Source of the DNA: Oceanobacillus sp. HTM 045
GTDB taxonomy: Bacteria > Pseudomonadota > Alphaproteobacteria > Rhodobacterales > Rhodobacteraceae
DNA length: 64,000 nt
Direction of reading: 5' to 3'
NCBI GenBank assembly: GCA_009733745.1
Contig: WNWL01000007.1
Span: 62,001 to 126,000, forward strand
Position 1 is the first letter of the stretch. Each line of letters opens with the position of its first letter. Below are positions 33,778 through 42,578 of this stretch, piece by piece. Under the pieces are notes generated by a model that saw nothing but the letters and a program-made list of their open reading frames with translations, was not told the DNA's origin and made no database searches. Position numbers and translations under genes: made by a program.

Positions 33778-36234
33778 ATGGACGATCACGGTAACAGCGC
33801 GGCGGAGGCGACCGCGCTGGCGTTGGGCAGTACGCTTCAGGGCACAATCGACCCTAGTGGCGACAATGACTACTTCTCGTTCGAGGTAATCGAAGGCGAG
33901 TGGTACTTCGCATCGATCTATCCCGACCCGTCGCAGTCCGATCCGCTGGAGTTGATCGGGATCGAGTACAGCGATCCCGACTTCTCCGCGCCCCACCTCG
34001 AAGAAACGAATGACGGGCAGGTAGGCGCACATTTGCTGTTCCAGGCCGGGGCGACCGGCACGGCATATCTCGACGTCGACGGTTACCCGGGGACCATCGA
34101 GCCCTATCCCGGCGCGACCCTATCGGATATCGGCGCCTACACGATCACCGTCGACGTGGCCCCGCGGCTACCGGAGTTGAACCTCTATCCGGGCGTATAC
34201 TTCCCGGAGGCGGCATCGGGATTCCCGCTGACACCGGGTCAGACGATCACGCTCGATGGGGAAGTCTCGAACTTTGGCATCGTCCCGGCGCAAGACGTCC
34301 GGGTGGACTTCTTCCTCTCGGATGATCTGGATTTCGATGAGGGAGATCTCGTTTTCGCCAGCGTTACGCTGGCGGAAGTCCTGCCCAAGCCGAACGAGGG
34401 CTCATCGGGCCAGTATTTCCTCACGCCGACACTCCCGCTCGAGGCGATGGACGGGATGTATTTCGGGATGGTGATAGACCCGGAAGACACCGTTCTCGAA
34501 CTGTCGGAGACGCTGGACCCGGTCGAGCAACTGGAAAGCGATGTCCAGGTCTTCGTCTACGACGTGCCCCTCGTCGTCGGCCCGCTGCCGATCATGGGCA
34601 CTGACACGGCGGACACCCTCATCGGCGGCAGCCGCGATGAGGACATATCGGGGTTGGGCGGCGGCGACCTGCTCGATGGAAGAGACGGGCGCGATACGCT
34701 CAGGGGCGGAGACGGCGACGACATCCTGATCGGCGGTACCGGGAGCGACGATTTCTTCGGCGGCGCAGGGAATGACCAACTCTATGGCGAAGCCCTACCG
34801 GATCCGGAAAAGGAGCAGCCGCAGACGCACAACACCGCCGCCCTCCTCGGAAAGACCGATATCGCCAATTTTACCGGCCAACGCGTTGAGTACGAGATTC
34901 TGGCGGAGATTGATCTAGACGCCTCACACACGCCCGGCGGCCCTTTTCCCGTGACGGGGAACCTCCTGGTCAGCGATCTGCGCGCGGGCGCACCAGATGG
35001 TGAGGATGCTCTTTTCGGGATCGACTACCTGCGTTTCGGCGACCTCGGCGCGGAGGTCGATGGCATCTCCTACGATGGTCTCTTCACCTACGGCACCGAA
35101 GGAAACGACGCCGTGGTCTCATGGTACAGCGCAGACCGGCTGAGCAGCGGAGCAGGGCTCGACCTGATCTACGCGGGAGGCGGTAACGACACCGTTGAAG
35201 CCGGACGGCAGGCCGACCTGATCTATGCGGGCGATGGCAACGATACCGTCTCCGGCGACGAGGGGGCGGATACCCTCTTCGGGGGCGCGGGCGACGACCT
35301 GCTGTTCGGCGGCCAGGGGGTCGACGTGCTCTATGGCGGCGACGGGCGGGACCGGCTCGACGGGGGGACGGGAATCGACCTGATGTATGGCGGGGACGGG
35401 GCGGACATCTTCGCCATGTCCTCGGACGACCGGATCGACCAGGTACGGGACTTCCAGGCCGGGGTGGACCGGCTGGACCTCTCGGCGCTCGGGTCGATCG
35501 GGATGGGGGATCTCGTCATCGCCGACGTGGGCTCCTGGGTCGAGGTGAGCTTTTCGGGGGCGGAAGGCGCGCGGGCGATCCGGCTGTTCGGCGCGGTCAG
35601 CGCGGCGGATCTCGGGCGCGAGAGCTTCCTGTTCGAGGGCGACGACCCGGACGCGCCGTTCGACCCCGTCCTGCCGGTCGAGGGCACCGATGGCGATGAT
35701 ACGCTGGCTGGAACCGAGGCCGCGGACACCATCAGCGGCCTCGGCGGCGACGACAGCCTCGCGGGGCTGGGCGGCGATGACGAGATCGACGGCGGCGCGG
35801 GCAGCGACACGCTGGAGGGTGGCGCGGGCGACGACTTGCTGACCGGCGGCGTGTGGGCGGACGTTCTCTACGGCGGGGCCGATGACGACACGCTGGACGG
35901 CGGCAGCGGCGCCGACGTGCTTTACGGCGGCGACGGGGCGGACCGGCTCGATGGCGGCACCGGGATAGACGTGCTCTACGGGGGCGCAGGGGCGGACGTG
36001 TTCGCCTACTCCTCCGACACGCGCTACGACCGGGTGCAGGATTTCGAGGACGGGATCGACCGGATCGACATGACCGGGTTCGGCACGGTCGATTTCGCCG
36101 ATATCGCCGTCGCCGACTACGGCGCCTGGGTCGCGCTCACATACGATGCGGGCGGAGTCGTGCACGGGATGTACCTGCGCGGCCCCGGGCTCACCTCCGC
36201 GGACCTCGACGCGTCGGACTTCATCCTGTCCTGA
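33778..36234 (+). CDS. Large RTX-type calcium-binding secreted protein
   Basis: An 818-residue protein. Residues 5-130 resemble a pre-peptidase C-terminal (PPC) domain ([19 protein letters not shown]); residues 130-275 resemble CARDB ([20 protein letters not shown]). Three blocks of GGxGxDxLxGG RTX repeats follow near residues 280-345, 465-550 and 640-745. The segments from about 513-622 and 711-818 are homologous to each other ([19 protein letters not shown] and [19 protein letters not shown], each then a DxxxDFxxGxDRxD sheet), so the C-terminal module is duplicated. Export by type I secretion with Ca2+ folding outside is expected; no HlyB/HlyD genes are nearby. The first 1.4 kb is visibly less GC-rich than the rest. 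Confidence 0.85.
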   Translation: MDDHGNSAAEATALALGSTLQGTIDPSGDNDYFSFEVIEGEWYFASIYPDPSQSDPLELIGIEYSDPDFSAPHLEETNDGQVGAHLLFQAGATGTAYLDVDGYPGTIEPYPGATLSDIGAYTITVDVAPRLPELNLYPGVYFPEAASGFPLTPGQTITLDGEVSNFGIVPAQDVRVDFFLSDDLDFDEGDLVFASVTLAEVLPKPNEGSSGQYFLTPTLPLEAMDGMYFGMVIDPEDTVLELSETLDPVEQLESDVQVFVYDVPLVVGPLPIMGTDTADTLIGGSRDEDISGLGGGDLLDGRDGRDTLRGGDGDDILIGGTGSDDFFGGAGNDQLYGEALPDPEKEQPQTHNTAALLGKTDIANFTGQRVEYEILAEIDLDASHTPGGPFPVTGNLLVSDLRAGAPDGEDALFGIDYLRFGDLGAEVDGISYDGLFTYGTEGNDAVVSWYSADRLSSGAGLDLIYAGGGNDTVEAGRQADLIYAGDGNDTVSGDEGADTLFGGAGDDLLFGGQGVDVLYGGDGRDRLDGGTGIDLMYGGDGADIFAMSSDDRIDQVRDFQAGVDRLDLSALGSIGMGDLVIADVGSWVEVSFSGAEGARAIRLFGAVSAADLGRESFLFEGDDPDAPFDPVLPVEGTDGDDTLAGTEAADTISGLGGDDSLAGLGGDDEIDGGAGSDTLEGGAGDDLLTGGVWADVLYGGADDDTLDGGSGADVLYGGDGADRLDGGTGIDVLYGGAGADVFAYSSDTRYDRVQDFEDGIDRIDMTGFGTVDFADIAVADYGAWVALTYDAGGVVHGMYLRGPGLTSADLDASDFILS

Positions 36235-36249
36235 CCTTGCGTCGCCCTG

Positions 36250-36705
36250 TCAGCCGGCAGCGCGGGCCTTGCGGAAGATTTCCCACGCGCGGGTGAAGTC
36301 GGGTTCGCCGAGTTCGGATTGCTGCGAGGCGCGGACCACGATCCATGCGTCGGGGACGGGCTTCCACCAGATCATCACGTGTTCCGGCCCGCCCGAGCCG
36401 CCCTCGTGGGTGTCGGCATGGGTGTAGACCGGGGTGCCGTCGGCGAGATGTGCGCTCGAGGTGACCTGCAGCCCGGGCGGATCGGGGACCAGTTCGACCT
36501 CGATCCGGAGCGGGGTGCGCCTCGCACCGGCCTCCTGAAGGATGAATCCGTCCGCGGTGCTGTCGGTGGCGAACCCCTCCGGCGCCGTGATCGACAGGCC
36601 GTTGGGGTGGGTGAGGCCGGTGCCCTGCGCCGAAGCCGGCAGCGCGGGCGCTGTTGCCGCGAGGCAGGCGAGGCAGGCAAGCACCACCCTGCGCGACGGT
36701 TTCAT
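36250..36705 (-). CDS. Exported protein of unknown function downstream of polA
   Basis: A 151-residue protein with a cleavable signal (residues 1-26, ending PALPASA). The mature part contains GLTHPNGLSITAPEGFATDS and EHVMIWWKPVPDAWIVVRAS, a beta-rich layout seen in small periplasmic proteins, and I cannot name a family. Its ATG overlaps the polA stop (ATGA), so it is co-translated after polA. The convergent RTX gene ends 15 bases away. Confidence 0.65.
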   Translation of the reverse strand: MKPSRRVVLACLACLAATAPALPASAQGTGLTHPNGLSITAPEGFATDSTADGFILQEAGARRTPLRIEVELVPDPPGLQVTSSAHLADGTPVYTHADTHEGGSGGPEHVMIWWKPVPDAWIVVRASQQSELGEPDFTRAWEIFRKARAAG

Positions 36706-39530
36706 CAGTGTGCCTCCGCCCAGCTTGCGCCCTGCCCCGCATCGACCACCAGCGGCACGTCGATGGCGACGGCGGGGGCGGCCGCGTTCTCCATGACCTC
36801 GCGGACGACCTCCACGGTCTTCTCCGCCTCGGCCTCGGGCACCTCGAAGAGCAGTTCGTCATGGACCTGCAGCAGCATCCGGCCCGAGAGGCCCGCCTTC
36901 TCCATCGCGCCGGGGATGCGGATCATCGCGCGGCGGATCACGTCCGCCGCGGAGCCCTGGATCGGCGCGTTGATCGCGGCGCGGGCGGCGAAGGCGCCGC
37001 CGGGGCCCTTCTGGGTGATGCCGGGCGTGTGGATGCGCCGGCCGAACAGCGTCTCGACATAGCCCCGCTCGCGGGCGGTGGCCTTGGTGTCGTTCATGTA
37101 CTGCCTGATGCCGGGGAACTTCTCGAAATAGGCGTCGATGAAGGCCTTGGCATCCTCCTGCGGGATACGGAGGTTGTTGGAGAGGCCGTAGGCCGAGATG
37201 CCGTAGATCACGCCGAAATTGATCGCCTTGGCTTGCCGGCGGACCATCGGGTCCATGCCTTCGACCGGCACGCCGAAGACCTCCGACGCGGTCATGGCGT
37301 GGATGTCCTGCCCCTCGCGGAACGCCTTCTTCAGCTCGGCGATGTCGGCGATGTGGGCGAGGATGCGAAGCTCGATCTGGGAGTAGTCGAGGCTGAGGAT
37401 GACGTTGCCTTCCTCGGCGACGAAGGCGGTGCGGATCTCGCGCCCCTCATCCGTCCGGACGGGGATGTTCTGCAGGTTCGGATCGGTCGAGGCCAGCCGC
37501 CCGGTCGAAGTGGCGGCGAGGCTGAAGGAGGTATGCACCCGCCCGGTCTCGGCGTTGACATGGGTCTGCAGCGCGTCGGTGTAGGTGGACTTGAGCTTGG
37601 AGACCTGCCGCCAGTCGAGCACGCGGGCGGGCAGGTCGTGGCCCTGCGCGGCCAGTTCCTCCAGCACGTCTGCCCCGGTGCCCCATGCGCCGGTCTTGCC
37701 CTTCTTGCCGCCGGGCAGGCTCATCCGGTCGAACAGGATCTCGCCTAGCTGCTTCGGGGAGCCGACGTTGAACTTCTCGCCCGCCAGCTCGTGGATCTCG
37801 TCCTCCAGCTGGGCCATCTTCTGGGAGAAGGTGTTTGAGAGGCGCGAAAGCGTGTCGCGGTCGACCTTCACGCCGGCCATTTCCATCTCGACCAAGACCG
37901 GCAGCAACGGGCGCTCCAGCGTCTCGTAGACGGTCGTCACCCGGTCCGCCGGGAGGCGCGGCTTGAGCCGGTGCCAGAGGCGCAGCGTGATGTCGGCGTC
38001 CTCCGCCGCGTAGGTGCTCGCGGTCTCGATCTTCACCTGGTCGAAGGTGATCTGCGACTTGCCGGTGCCGATCAGCTCCTTGATCGGGATGCAGCGGTGG
38101 CCGAGATGCCGGTCGGCCAGCTCGTCCATCCCGTGCCCGCCGAGGCCGCTGTCGAGCGCGTAGGATATCAGCATGGTGTCGTCGATCGGCGAGACGGCGA
38201 CGCCGTGGCGGGCAAGCACCTTCATGTCGTATTTCAGGTTCTGGCCGATCTTCAGCACCGCCGGGTCGGCGAGGACCGGCTTCAGCTTCTCCAGCACCGC
38301 CTCGCGGTCGAGTTGCCCGGCGATCAGCCCGCCGCCGCCGAGCAGGTCGCCCGCGCCATCGACATGGCCGACGGGGATGTAGCAGGCCCGCCCCGGCTCC
38401 GTCGCCAGCGAGATGCCGACGATCTCGGCCACCATCTCGTCGAGCGAGGTGGTCTCCAGGTCCACCGCCGCCAGCCCGCGCTCGCGGATCGCGGCGATCC
38501 AGCCGTCGAGCGCGTCCATCGCCGTCACGGTCTCGTAGCAGTCGCGCGAGATCGGCGGCATCTCGATCACCGCGCCGGGCTTGCCCACCTTGGTCTCGGC
38601 GGCGGGCGCATCCTCGGCCGCCGGCACCTCGGCGCCCAGCGCCTCGGCGATGCGATTGGTGAGCGTGCGGAACTCCATCTCGCGGAGGAAGGAAAGCAGC
38701 GTATCGGGGTCCGGCGGGTTGAGGGCGAAGCCGTCGAGCGGGACCTCGACCGGCACCTGTTCGTCCAGCTTCACCAACTCGCGCGACACGCGGATCTGGT
38801 CGGCCTTCTCGGTCAGCGTCTCGCGCCGCTTGGGCTGCTTGATCTCGCCCGCGCGGGCCAGCAGCGTTTCCAGGTCGCCATACTCGTTGATGAGCTGCGC
38901 GGCGGTCTTGATGCCGATGCCGGGCGCGCCGGGGACGTTGTCGACCGAGTCGCCCGCCAGCGCCTGCACGTCGACCACGCGCTCGGGGCCGACGCCGAAA
39001 TAGTTCACCACGCCCTCGGGGCCGATCACCTCGTCGGGCTTGCTCTGCATCCCCGGGCGCAGGATCTCGATACCGTCGCCGACGAGCTGCATCAGGTCCT
39101 TGTCGGAGGAGACGATGGTCACCTCCGCCCCCGCGGCGCGGGCCTGCCGGGCATAGGTCGCGATCAGGTCATCGGCCTCGAAGCCTTCCTGCTCGATGCA
39201 GGGCAGGCCGAAGGCGCGCGTCGCGTCGCGGATCAGCGGGAACTGCGGGCGCAGGTCCTCCGGCGGCGGCGGGCGGTTGGCCTTGTACTCGGGGTAGATC
39301 TCGTTGCGGAAGCTCTTGGACGAGTAGTCGAAGATCACCGCCAGGTGCGTCGGGCCGTCCTCGCCGAAGCCCGAGACCATCTTGTGCAGCATGTTGCAGA
39401 AGCCCGCGACCGCGCCGACCGGCAGGCCGTCGGACTTCCGCGTCAGCGGCGGGAGGGCGTGGTAGGCGCGGAAGATGTAGCCTGAGCCGTCGATGAGGTA
39501 GAGGTGGTCGCCCTTTCCCGGAGCGGCCAT
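36705..39530 (-). CDS. polA: DNA polymerase I
   Basis: A 941-residue three-domain enzyme for Okazaki-fragment processing and repair synthesis. The 5'-3' exonuclease occupies residues 1 to about 300 (LYLIDGSGYIFRAYHALPPL); the 3'-5' exonuclease retains the DxE pair in LAAVDLETTSLDE, so proofreading should be active; the polymerase domain shows motif A DYSQIELRILAH, O-helix RRQAKAINFGVIYG and motif C VHDELLFEVPE. ATG 39530 follows AGGA by 8 bases and begins where homologues begin. It starts one base after the stop of the zinc-finger gene. Confidence 0.96.
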   Translation of the reverse strand: MAAPGKGDHLYLIDGSGYIFRAYHALPPLTRKSDGLPVGAVAGFCNMLHKMVSGFGEDGPTHLAVIFDYSSKSFRNEIYPEYKANRPPPPEDLRPQFPLIRDATRAFGLPCIEQEGFEADDLIATYARQARAAGAEVTIVSSDKDLMQLVGDGIEILRPGMQSKPDEVIGPEGVVNYFGVGPERVVDVQALAGDSVDNVPGAPGIGIKTAAQLINEYGDLETLLARAGEIKQPKRRETLTEKADQIRVSRELVKLDEQVPVEVPLDGFALNPPDPDTLLSFLREMEFRTLTNRIAEALGAEVPAAEDAPAAETKVGKPGAVIEMPPISRDCYETVTAMDALDGWIAAIRERGLAAVDLETTSLDEMVAEIVGISLATEPGRACYIPVGHVDGAGDLLGGGGLIAGQLDREAVLEKLKPVLADPAVLKIGQNLKYDMKVLARHGVAVSPIDDTMLISYALDSGLGGHGMDELADRHLGHRCIPIKELIGTGKSQITFDQVKIETASTYAAEDADITLRLWHRLKPRLPADRVTTVYETLERPLLPVLVEMEMAGVKVDRDTLSRLSNTFSQKMAQLEDEIHELAGEKFNVGSPKQLGEILFDRMSLPGGKKGKTGAWGTGADVLEELAAQGHDLPARVLDWRQVSKLKSTYTDALQTHVNAETGRVHTSFSLAATSTGRLASTDPNLQNIPVRTDEGREIRTAFVAEEGNVILSLDYSQIELRILAHIADIAELKKAFREGQDIHAMTASEVFGVPVEGMDPMVRRQAKAINFGVIYGISAYGLSNNLRIPQEDAKAFIDAYFEKFPGIRQYMNDTKATARERGYVETLFGRRIHTPGITQKGPGGAFAARAAINAPIQGSAADVIRRAMIRIPGAMEKAGLSGRMLLQVHDELLFEVPEAEAEKTVEVVREVMENAAAPAVAIDVPLVVDAGQGASWAEAH

Positions 39531-39531
39531 C

Positions 39532-39711
39532 TCAGTGGTCCTCGCCGGCGCCCTCGGCAAGCTCGAAACGCTTGTCGCAATAGGGGCACTCGACGTAGCC
39601 CTCGTCGCCGATCATCAGCCAGACCCGCGGGTGGCCGAGCGCACCGCCGCCGCCGTCGCATGCGATCCGGCGCTTGGTCACGATCTCGGTCTCGGGTGCT
39701 TCGATGGTCAT
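39532..39711 (-). CDS. Small zinc-finger protein (NDUFS6-like, zf-CHCC)
   Basis: A 59-residue protein, [20 protein letters not shown] at the start, then [20 protein letters not shown] and [14 protein letters not shown]. The C...GHP...C..C pattern is the CHCC zinc site of mitochondrial complex I subunit NDUFS6 and its alphaproteobacterial homologues. It may serve as an accessory subunit or assembly factor of NADH dehydrogenase; that follows from homology only. Its TGA is separated from the polA ATG by one base, so the two are probably translated together although unrelated in function. Confidence 0.85.
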   Translation of the reverse strand: MTIEAPETEIVTKRRIACDGGGGALGHPRVWLMIGDEGYVECPYCDKRFELAEGAGEDH

Positions 39712-39837
39712 GACAGGGATTCCTCCGGCTCGGCCCGGGCGTCATGTTACCCATCGCGCTTCCGTCGGCAAGCGCCTCGCGATGCGGCGGAACGACAAGG
39801 CTTGACGGGCACGCCGCGGAGGGACAGATAACCACCC

Positions 39838-40779
39838 ATGCCGGAGAACGCGATCGAGGTCAGGGCGCTGGAGAAGGTCTATCCCGCGCCCCGGGGAGGC
39901 ACCCCCAAGCGGGCGCTGAAGGCGATAGACCTCGACGTGCCGCAAGGCTCGATCTTCGGCCTGCTCGGACCGAACGGGGCGGGCAAGTCCACCTTCATCA
40001 ACATCCTCGCCGGGCTCGTGGTGAAGACCTCCGGCACGGTGCGGATCTGGGGATTCGACCAGGACGTGAACCCGCGCCAGTCGCGCGCCTCGATCGGCGT
40101 GGTGCCGCAGGAGCTGAACCTCGACCCGTTCTTCACGCCCTTCGGCGCGCTGGAGGTGCAGGCGGGGCTCTACGGCGTGCCGAAGCGGATGCGCCGCTCC
40201 ATGGAGATCCTCGAACGGGTCGGGCTGGGAGACAAGGCGCATGCCTATGCGCGGACCCTCTCGGGCGGGATGCGGCGGCGGCTGCTGATCGCCAAGGCGC
40301 TGGTGCACGCGCCGGCGGTGCTGGTGCTGGACGAGCCGACAGCGGGCGTCGATATCGAGCTGAGGCGGATGCTCTGGTCCTTCGTGCGCGAGCTGAACGC
40401 GGCGGGGACGACGGTGATCCTCACGACCCACTACCTCGAGGAAGCCGAGGAGATGTGCGACCGAATCGCCATCATCAACCACGGCGAGGTGGTGGCCTGC
40501 GAGGACAAGGCGGACCTGATCGGCCGGCTGGACGCGCGGACGCTGGTGCTGCGGGTCGGCGAGATGCCGGAGACCCTGCCCGACCTCGGCAGCGACATCC
40601 GGGTGCAGGCGCGCAACGGCCACGAGATCGCGCTGACCTATTCGAATGGCGCGGCGTCGGCGCCGGACCTGCTGGCGAAGGCGCAGGCCGCCGGGCTCGA
40701 CGTGGCCGACATCGCCACCGAGGAGCCGGACCTCGAGGACGTGTTCCTGCAACTGACCGAGGCGCGGGAGAGCGCCTGA
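39838..40779 (+). CDS. ABC transporter ATP-binding protein (multidrug/ABC-2 type)
   Basis: A 313-residue ATPase. Walker A is [18 protein letters not shown], the Q-loop is VVPQELNLDPFFTPF, the signature is LSGGMRRRLLIAK, Walker B is VLVLDEPTAGVDIELRR and the H-loop is ILTTHYLEEAEEMCDRIA. The C-terminal 85 residues form the extra domain seen in YadG/CcmA-type exporters. An ABC-2 permease gene would normally follow, but the next gene is a sulfotransferase on the opposite strand, so the partner must lie elsewhere. Confidence 0.88.
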   Translation: MPENAIEVRALEKVYPAPRGGTPKRALKAIDLDVPQGSIFGLLGPNGAGKSTFINILAGLVVKTSGTVRIWGFDQDVNPRQSRASIGVVPQELNLDPFFTPFGALEVQAGLYGVPKRMRRSMEILERVGLGDKAHAYARTLSGGMRRRLLIAKALVHAPAVLVLDEPTAGVDIELRRMLWSFVRELNAAGTTVILTTHYLEEAEEMCDRIAIINHGEVVACEDKADLIGRLDARTLVLRVGEMPETLPDLGSDIRVQARNGHEIALTYSNGAASAPDLLAKAQAAGLDVADIATEEPDLEDVFLQLTEARESA

Positions 40780-40786
40780 ACGCTAG

Positions 40787-41599
40787 CTACCGCTGCAGCT
40801 TCTTGAGAATGCCGCCGAGCGAGTCGCGCATCACCTGCGCGGGCTGGTCGAACTGCGGCAGCGCGGGCGGCGGCGCGTCCGGCTCTGGGCCGCCCCGCCA
40901 GAGCCGCTCGCCCCAGCGGTCGAACAGGGCCTGGTCGGCCGCGTTCTCGTGCGCGATGCGTTCCCGCAGGGCGGGGTCGAGATCCTCCGCCGAAAGGGCC
41001 TTGTTGCGGCCGACATTGCGGTCCCGCGTCTTCTCCGGGACGCCGAGTTCGCGCGAGATGCCCGCGATCATCGCCGAGGCGTGGCGCACCCCGCCCACGA
41101 ACCAGAAGCGCGACAGCCGTTCCTCCAGCCAGGCGAAGCGGCCGGCGGTCGAGAACCTGTAGAGCGCAGGCACGCCAAAGCCGAAATAGCGGTTCATCAG
41201 GAATCGGGTGATCGGGTTGCGCCGCTGCGCCGCGTACCAGAGCGGGAAGTCCGGCGGCGGCCGCTCGCCGTTCTCGCGGTGCCGCGACATGCGGTAGTTC
41301 CAGAACGAGAGGAAGAACCCCTCAGGCGCACGCAGGAGCACGCATTCCCGCACCTCCCGCCCCGGGAAGTGCTTCGCGAGGTTGGCCGAGAGCGAATGGC
41401 CCGAGACCGCCCGAACCCGCGCGAGCCGCGCGTCGCCGGGGCCGAATGGATAGCGGTTGCCCACGAAATTGCGCGCCACGCTTTCCCAGCGCGGCGCCAG
41501 CAGGAACCCCGGCCCCAGATGGGACGCGAAGTGCCCCTCCACCGTGGTCCCGGCACATTTCGGGACGTGGAGCAGGAAGTAGACCGGACCCTCGGACAT
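40787..41599 (-). CDS. Sulfotransferase family 2-like protein
   Basis: A 270-residue P-loop protein. The PAPS loop is FLLHVPKCAGTTVEGHFASH, the HxPKxAGTT form typical of heparan/carbohydrate sulfotransferases, and CVLLRAPEGFFLSFWNYRMS is the 3'-phosphate region. It likely sulfates a surface or secreted sugar. Start ATG 41599; a GTG at 41608 is possible. It runs in the same direction as the second sulfotransferase gene, 20 bases downstream of its stop, so the two probably form an operon. Confidence 0.8.
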   Translation of the reverse strand: MSEGPVYFLLHVPKCAGTTVEGHFASHLGPGFLLAPRWESVARNFVGNRYPFGPGDARLARVRAVSGHSLSANLAKHFPGREVRECVLLRAPEGFFLSFWNYRMSRHRENGERPPPDFPLWYAAQRRNPITRFLMNRYFGFGVPALYRFSTAGRFAWLEERLSRFWFVGGVRHASAMIAGISRELGVPEKTRDRNVGRNKALSAEDLDPALRERIAHENAADQALFDRWGERLWRGGPEPDAPPPALPQFDQPAQVMRDSLGGILKKLQR

Positions 41600-41619
41600 G
41601 ACCCCCACCCGGGCCTGGT

Positions 41620-42423
41620 TTACCGCCGCCCGAGCTTCTCGTTGATCTCCGCCGCGTCGAGCGGCTTGCGGGGGCCACCCTTACCCGGGCTCTTCGGGTA
41701 TTTGAAGACCGAGAAGTCGCGCCGGTAGATCTCGTTCATGGTGAATATCTCGAGATCGGAGAAGTAATCCTCCACCGGGTGCGCCCGTTTCGGACCGTGC
41801 CCCTCGCTCTCGTTGAAGCGCGGCATGGCGCCGACATCGACCGGGTGAGCCAGCTCCCGCTGCTTGAGCGCGTGCTCGAGGCCGGGATTGAAGTCCTCCA
41901 CGGCGAAGACGAAGTCGTATTTCCCGCCGTTCTTCACCAGCGTCGAGGCATGCCCCGCCATCGGCGCCCAGTGAATGTCCGGGTGCATCGGCTTGCGGAA
42001 CTTGATGGTGTCGCGCACGAACAGGAGGAAGCGCCGGAAGGATGCGATCTGGTCGAAATCGCCCTCTACCTCCACGCCGTATTCCTTGCTGATCATCGGC
42101 ACCATGTCGCCGCGGTAGCGGTTACCGTTGCGCTGGATGCCGCAGATCTTGTCGAAGAACGCCGAAAGGATGCGGGTATACGGGTTGCGCACGCAGGTGA
42201 AGGTATACGCCTCCCCCTGCCGGACCACCTCGCGGATCCGGTCCTGGTTGTGGCTCTGGTTCCACTTCAGGATGCCGTCCTTGGCGTCGTGGATGTCGCC
42301 GTCGAAGAACTCGCCGTGATCGCCGAAATAGATCGCCTGTCCGATGGTCGAGCAGGCGCATTTGGGGATCACGCGATACACGAGCGTTCCGCTCTCGTTG
42401 ACCCAGGTTCCCGGGAGATCCAT
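41620..42423 (-). CDS. Carbohydrate sulfotransferase (HNK-1/chondroitin type)
   Basis: A 267-residue protein with the PAPS loop YRVIPKCACSTIGQAIYFG, whose PKCACST wording matches eukaryotic-type HNK-1 and chondroitin sulfotransferases, and the 3'-phosphate motif FTCVRNPYTRILSAFFDKIC. It should transfer sulfate from PAPS onto a glycan; because no signal peptide is seen it acts in the cytosol, before export. It diverges from the branching glycosyltransferase gene 155 bases away, hinting that both act on the same glycan. Confidence 0.82.
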   Translation of the reverse strand: MDLPGTWVNESGTLVYRVIPKCACSTIGQAIYFGDHGEFFDGDIHDAKDGILKWNQSHNQDRIREVVRQGEAYTFTCVRNPYTRILSAFFDKICGIQRNGNRYRGDMVPMISKEYGVEVEGDFDQIASFRRFLLFVRDTIKFRKPMHPDIHWAPMAGHASTLVKNGGKYDFVFAVEDFNPGLEHALKQRELAHPVDVGAMPRFNESEGHGPKRAHPVEDYFSDLEIFTMNEIYRRDFSVFKYPKSPGKGGPRKPLDAAEINEKLGRR

Positions 42424-42578
42424 CCTGATACCCTACCTTTTCAGCGATCGCGGAGAATGCCGCGCCGCGCAACAGCCAGTCAAGCGCGCTCAATCCATTG
42501 GAAATGCGGCCATTCCATGCTTGCGCCTCTCCTGCGCGTTGGGCATGACGGGAGCGGCGAGAACCGTGCCGGATTGCC

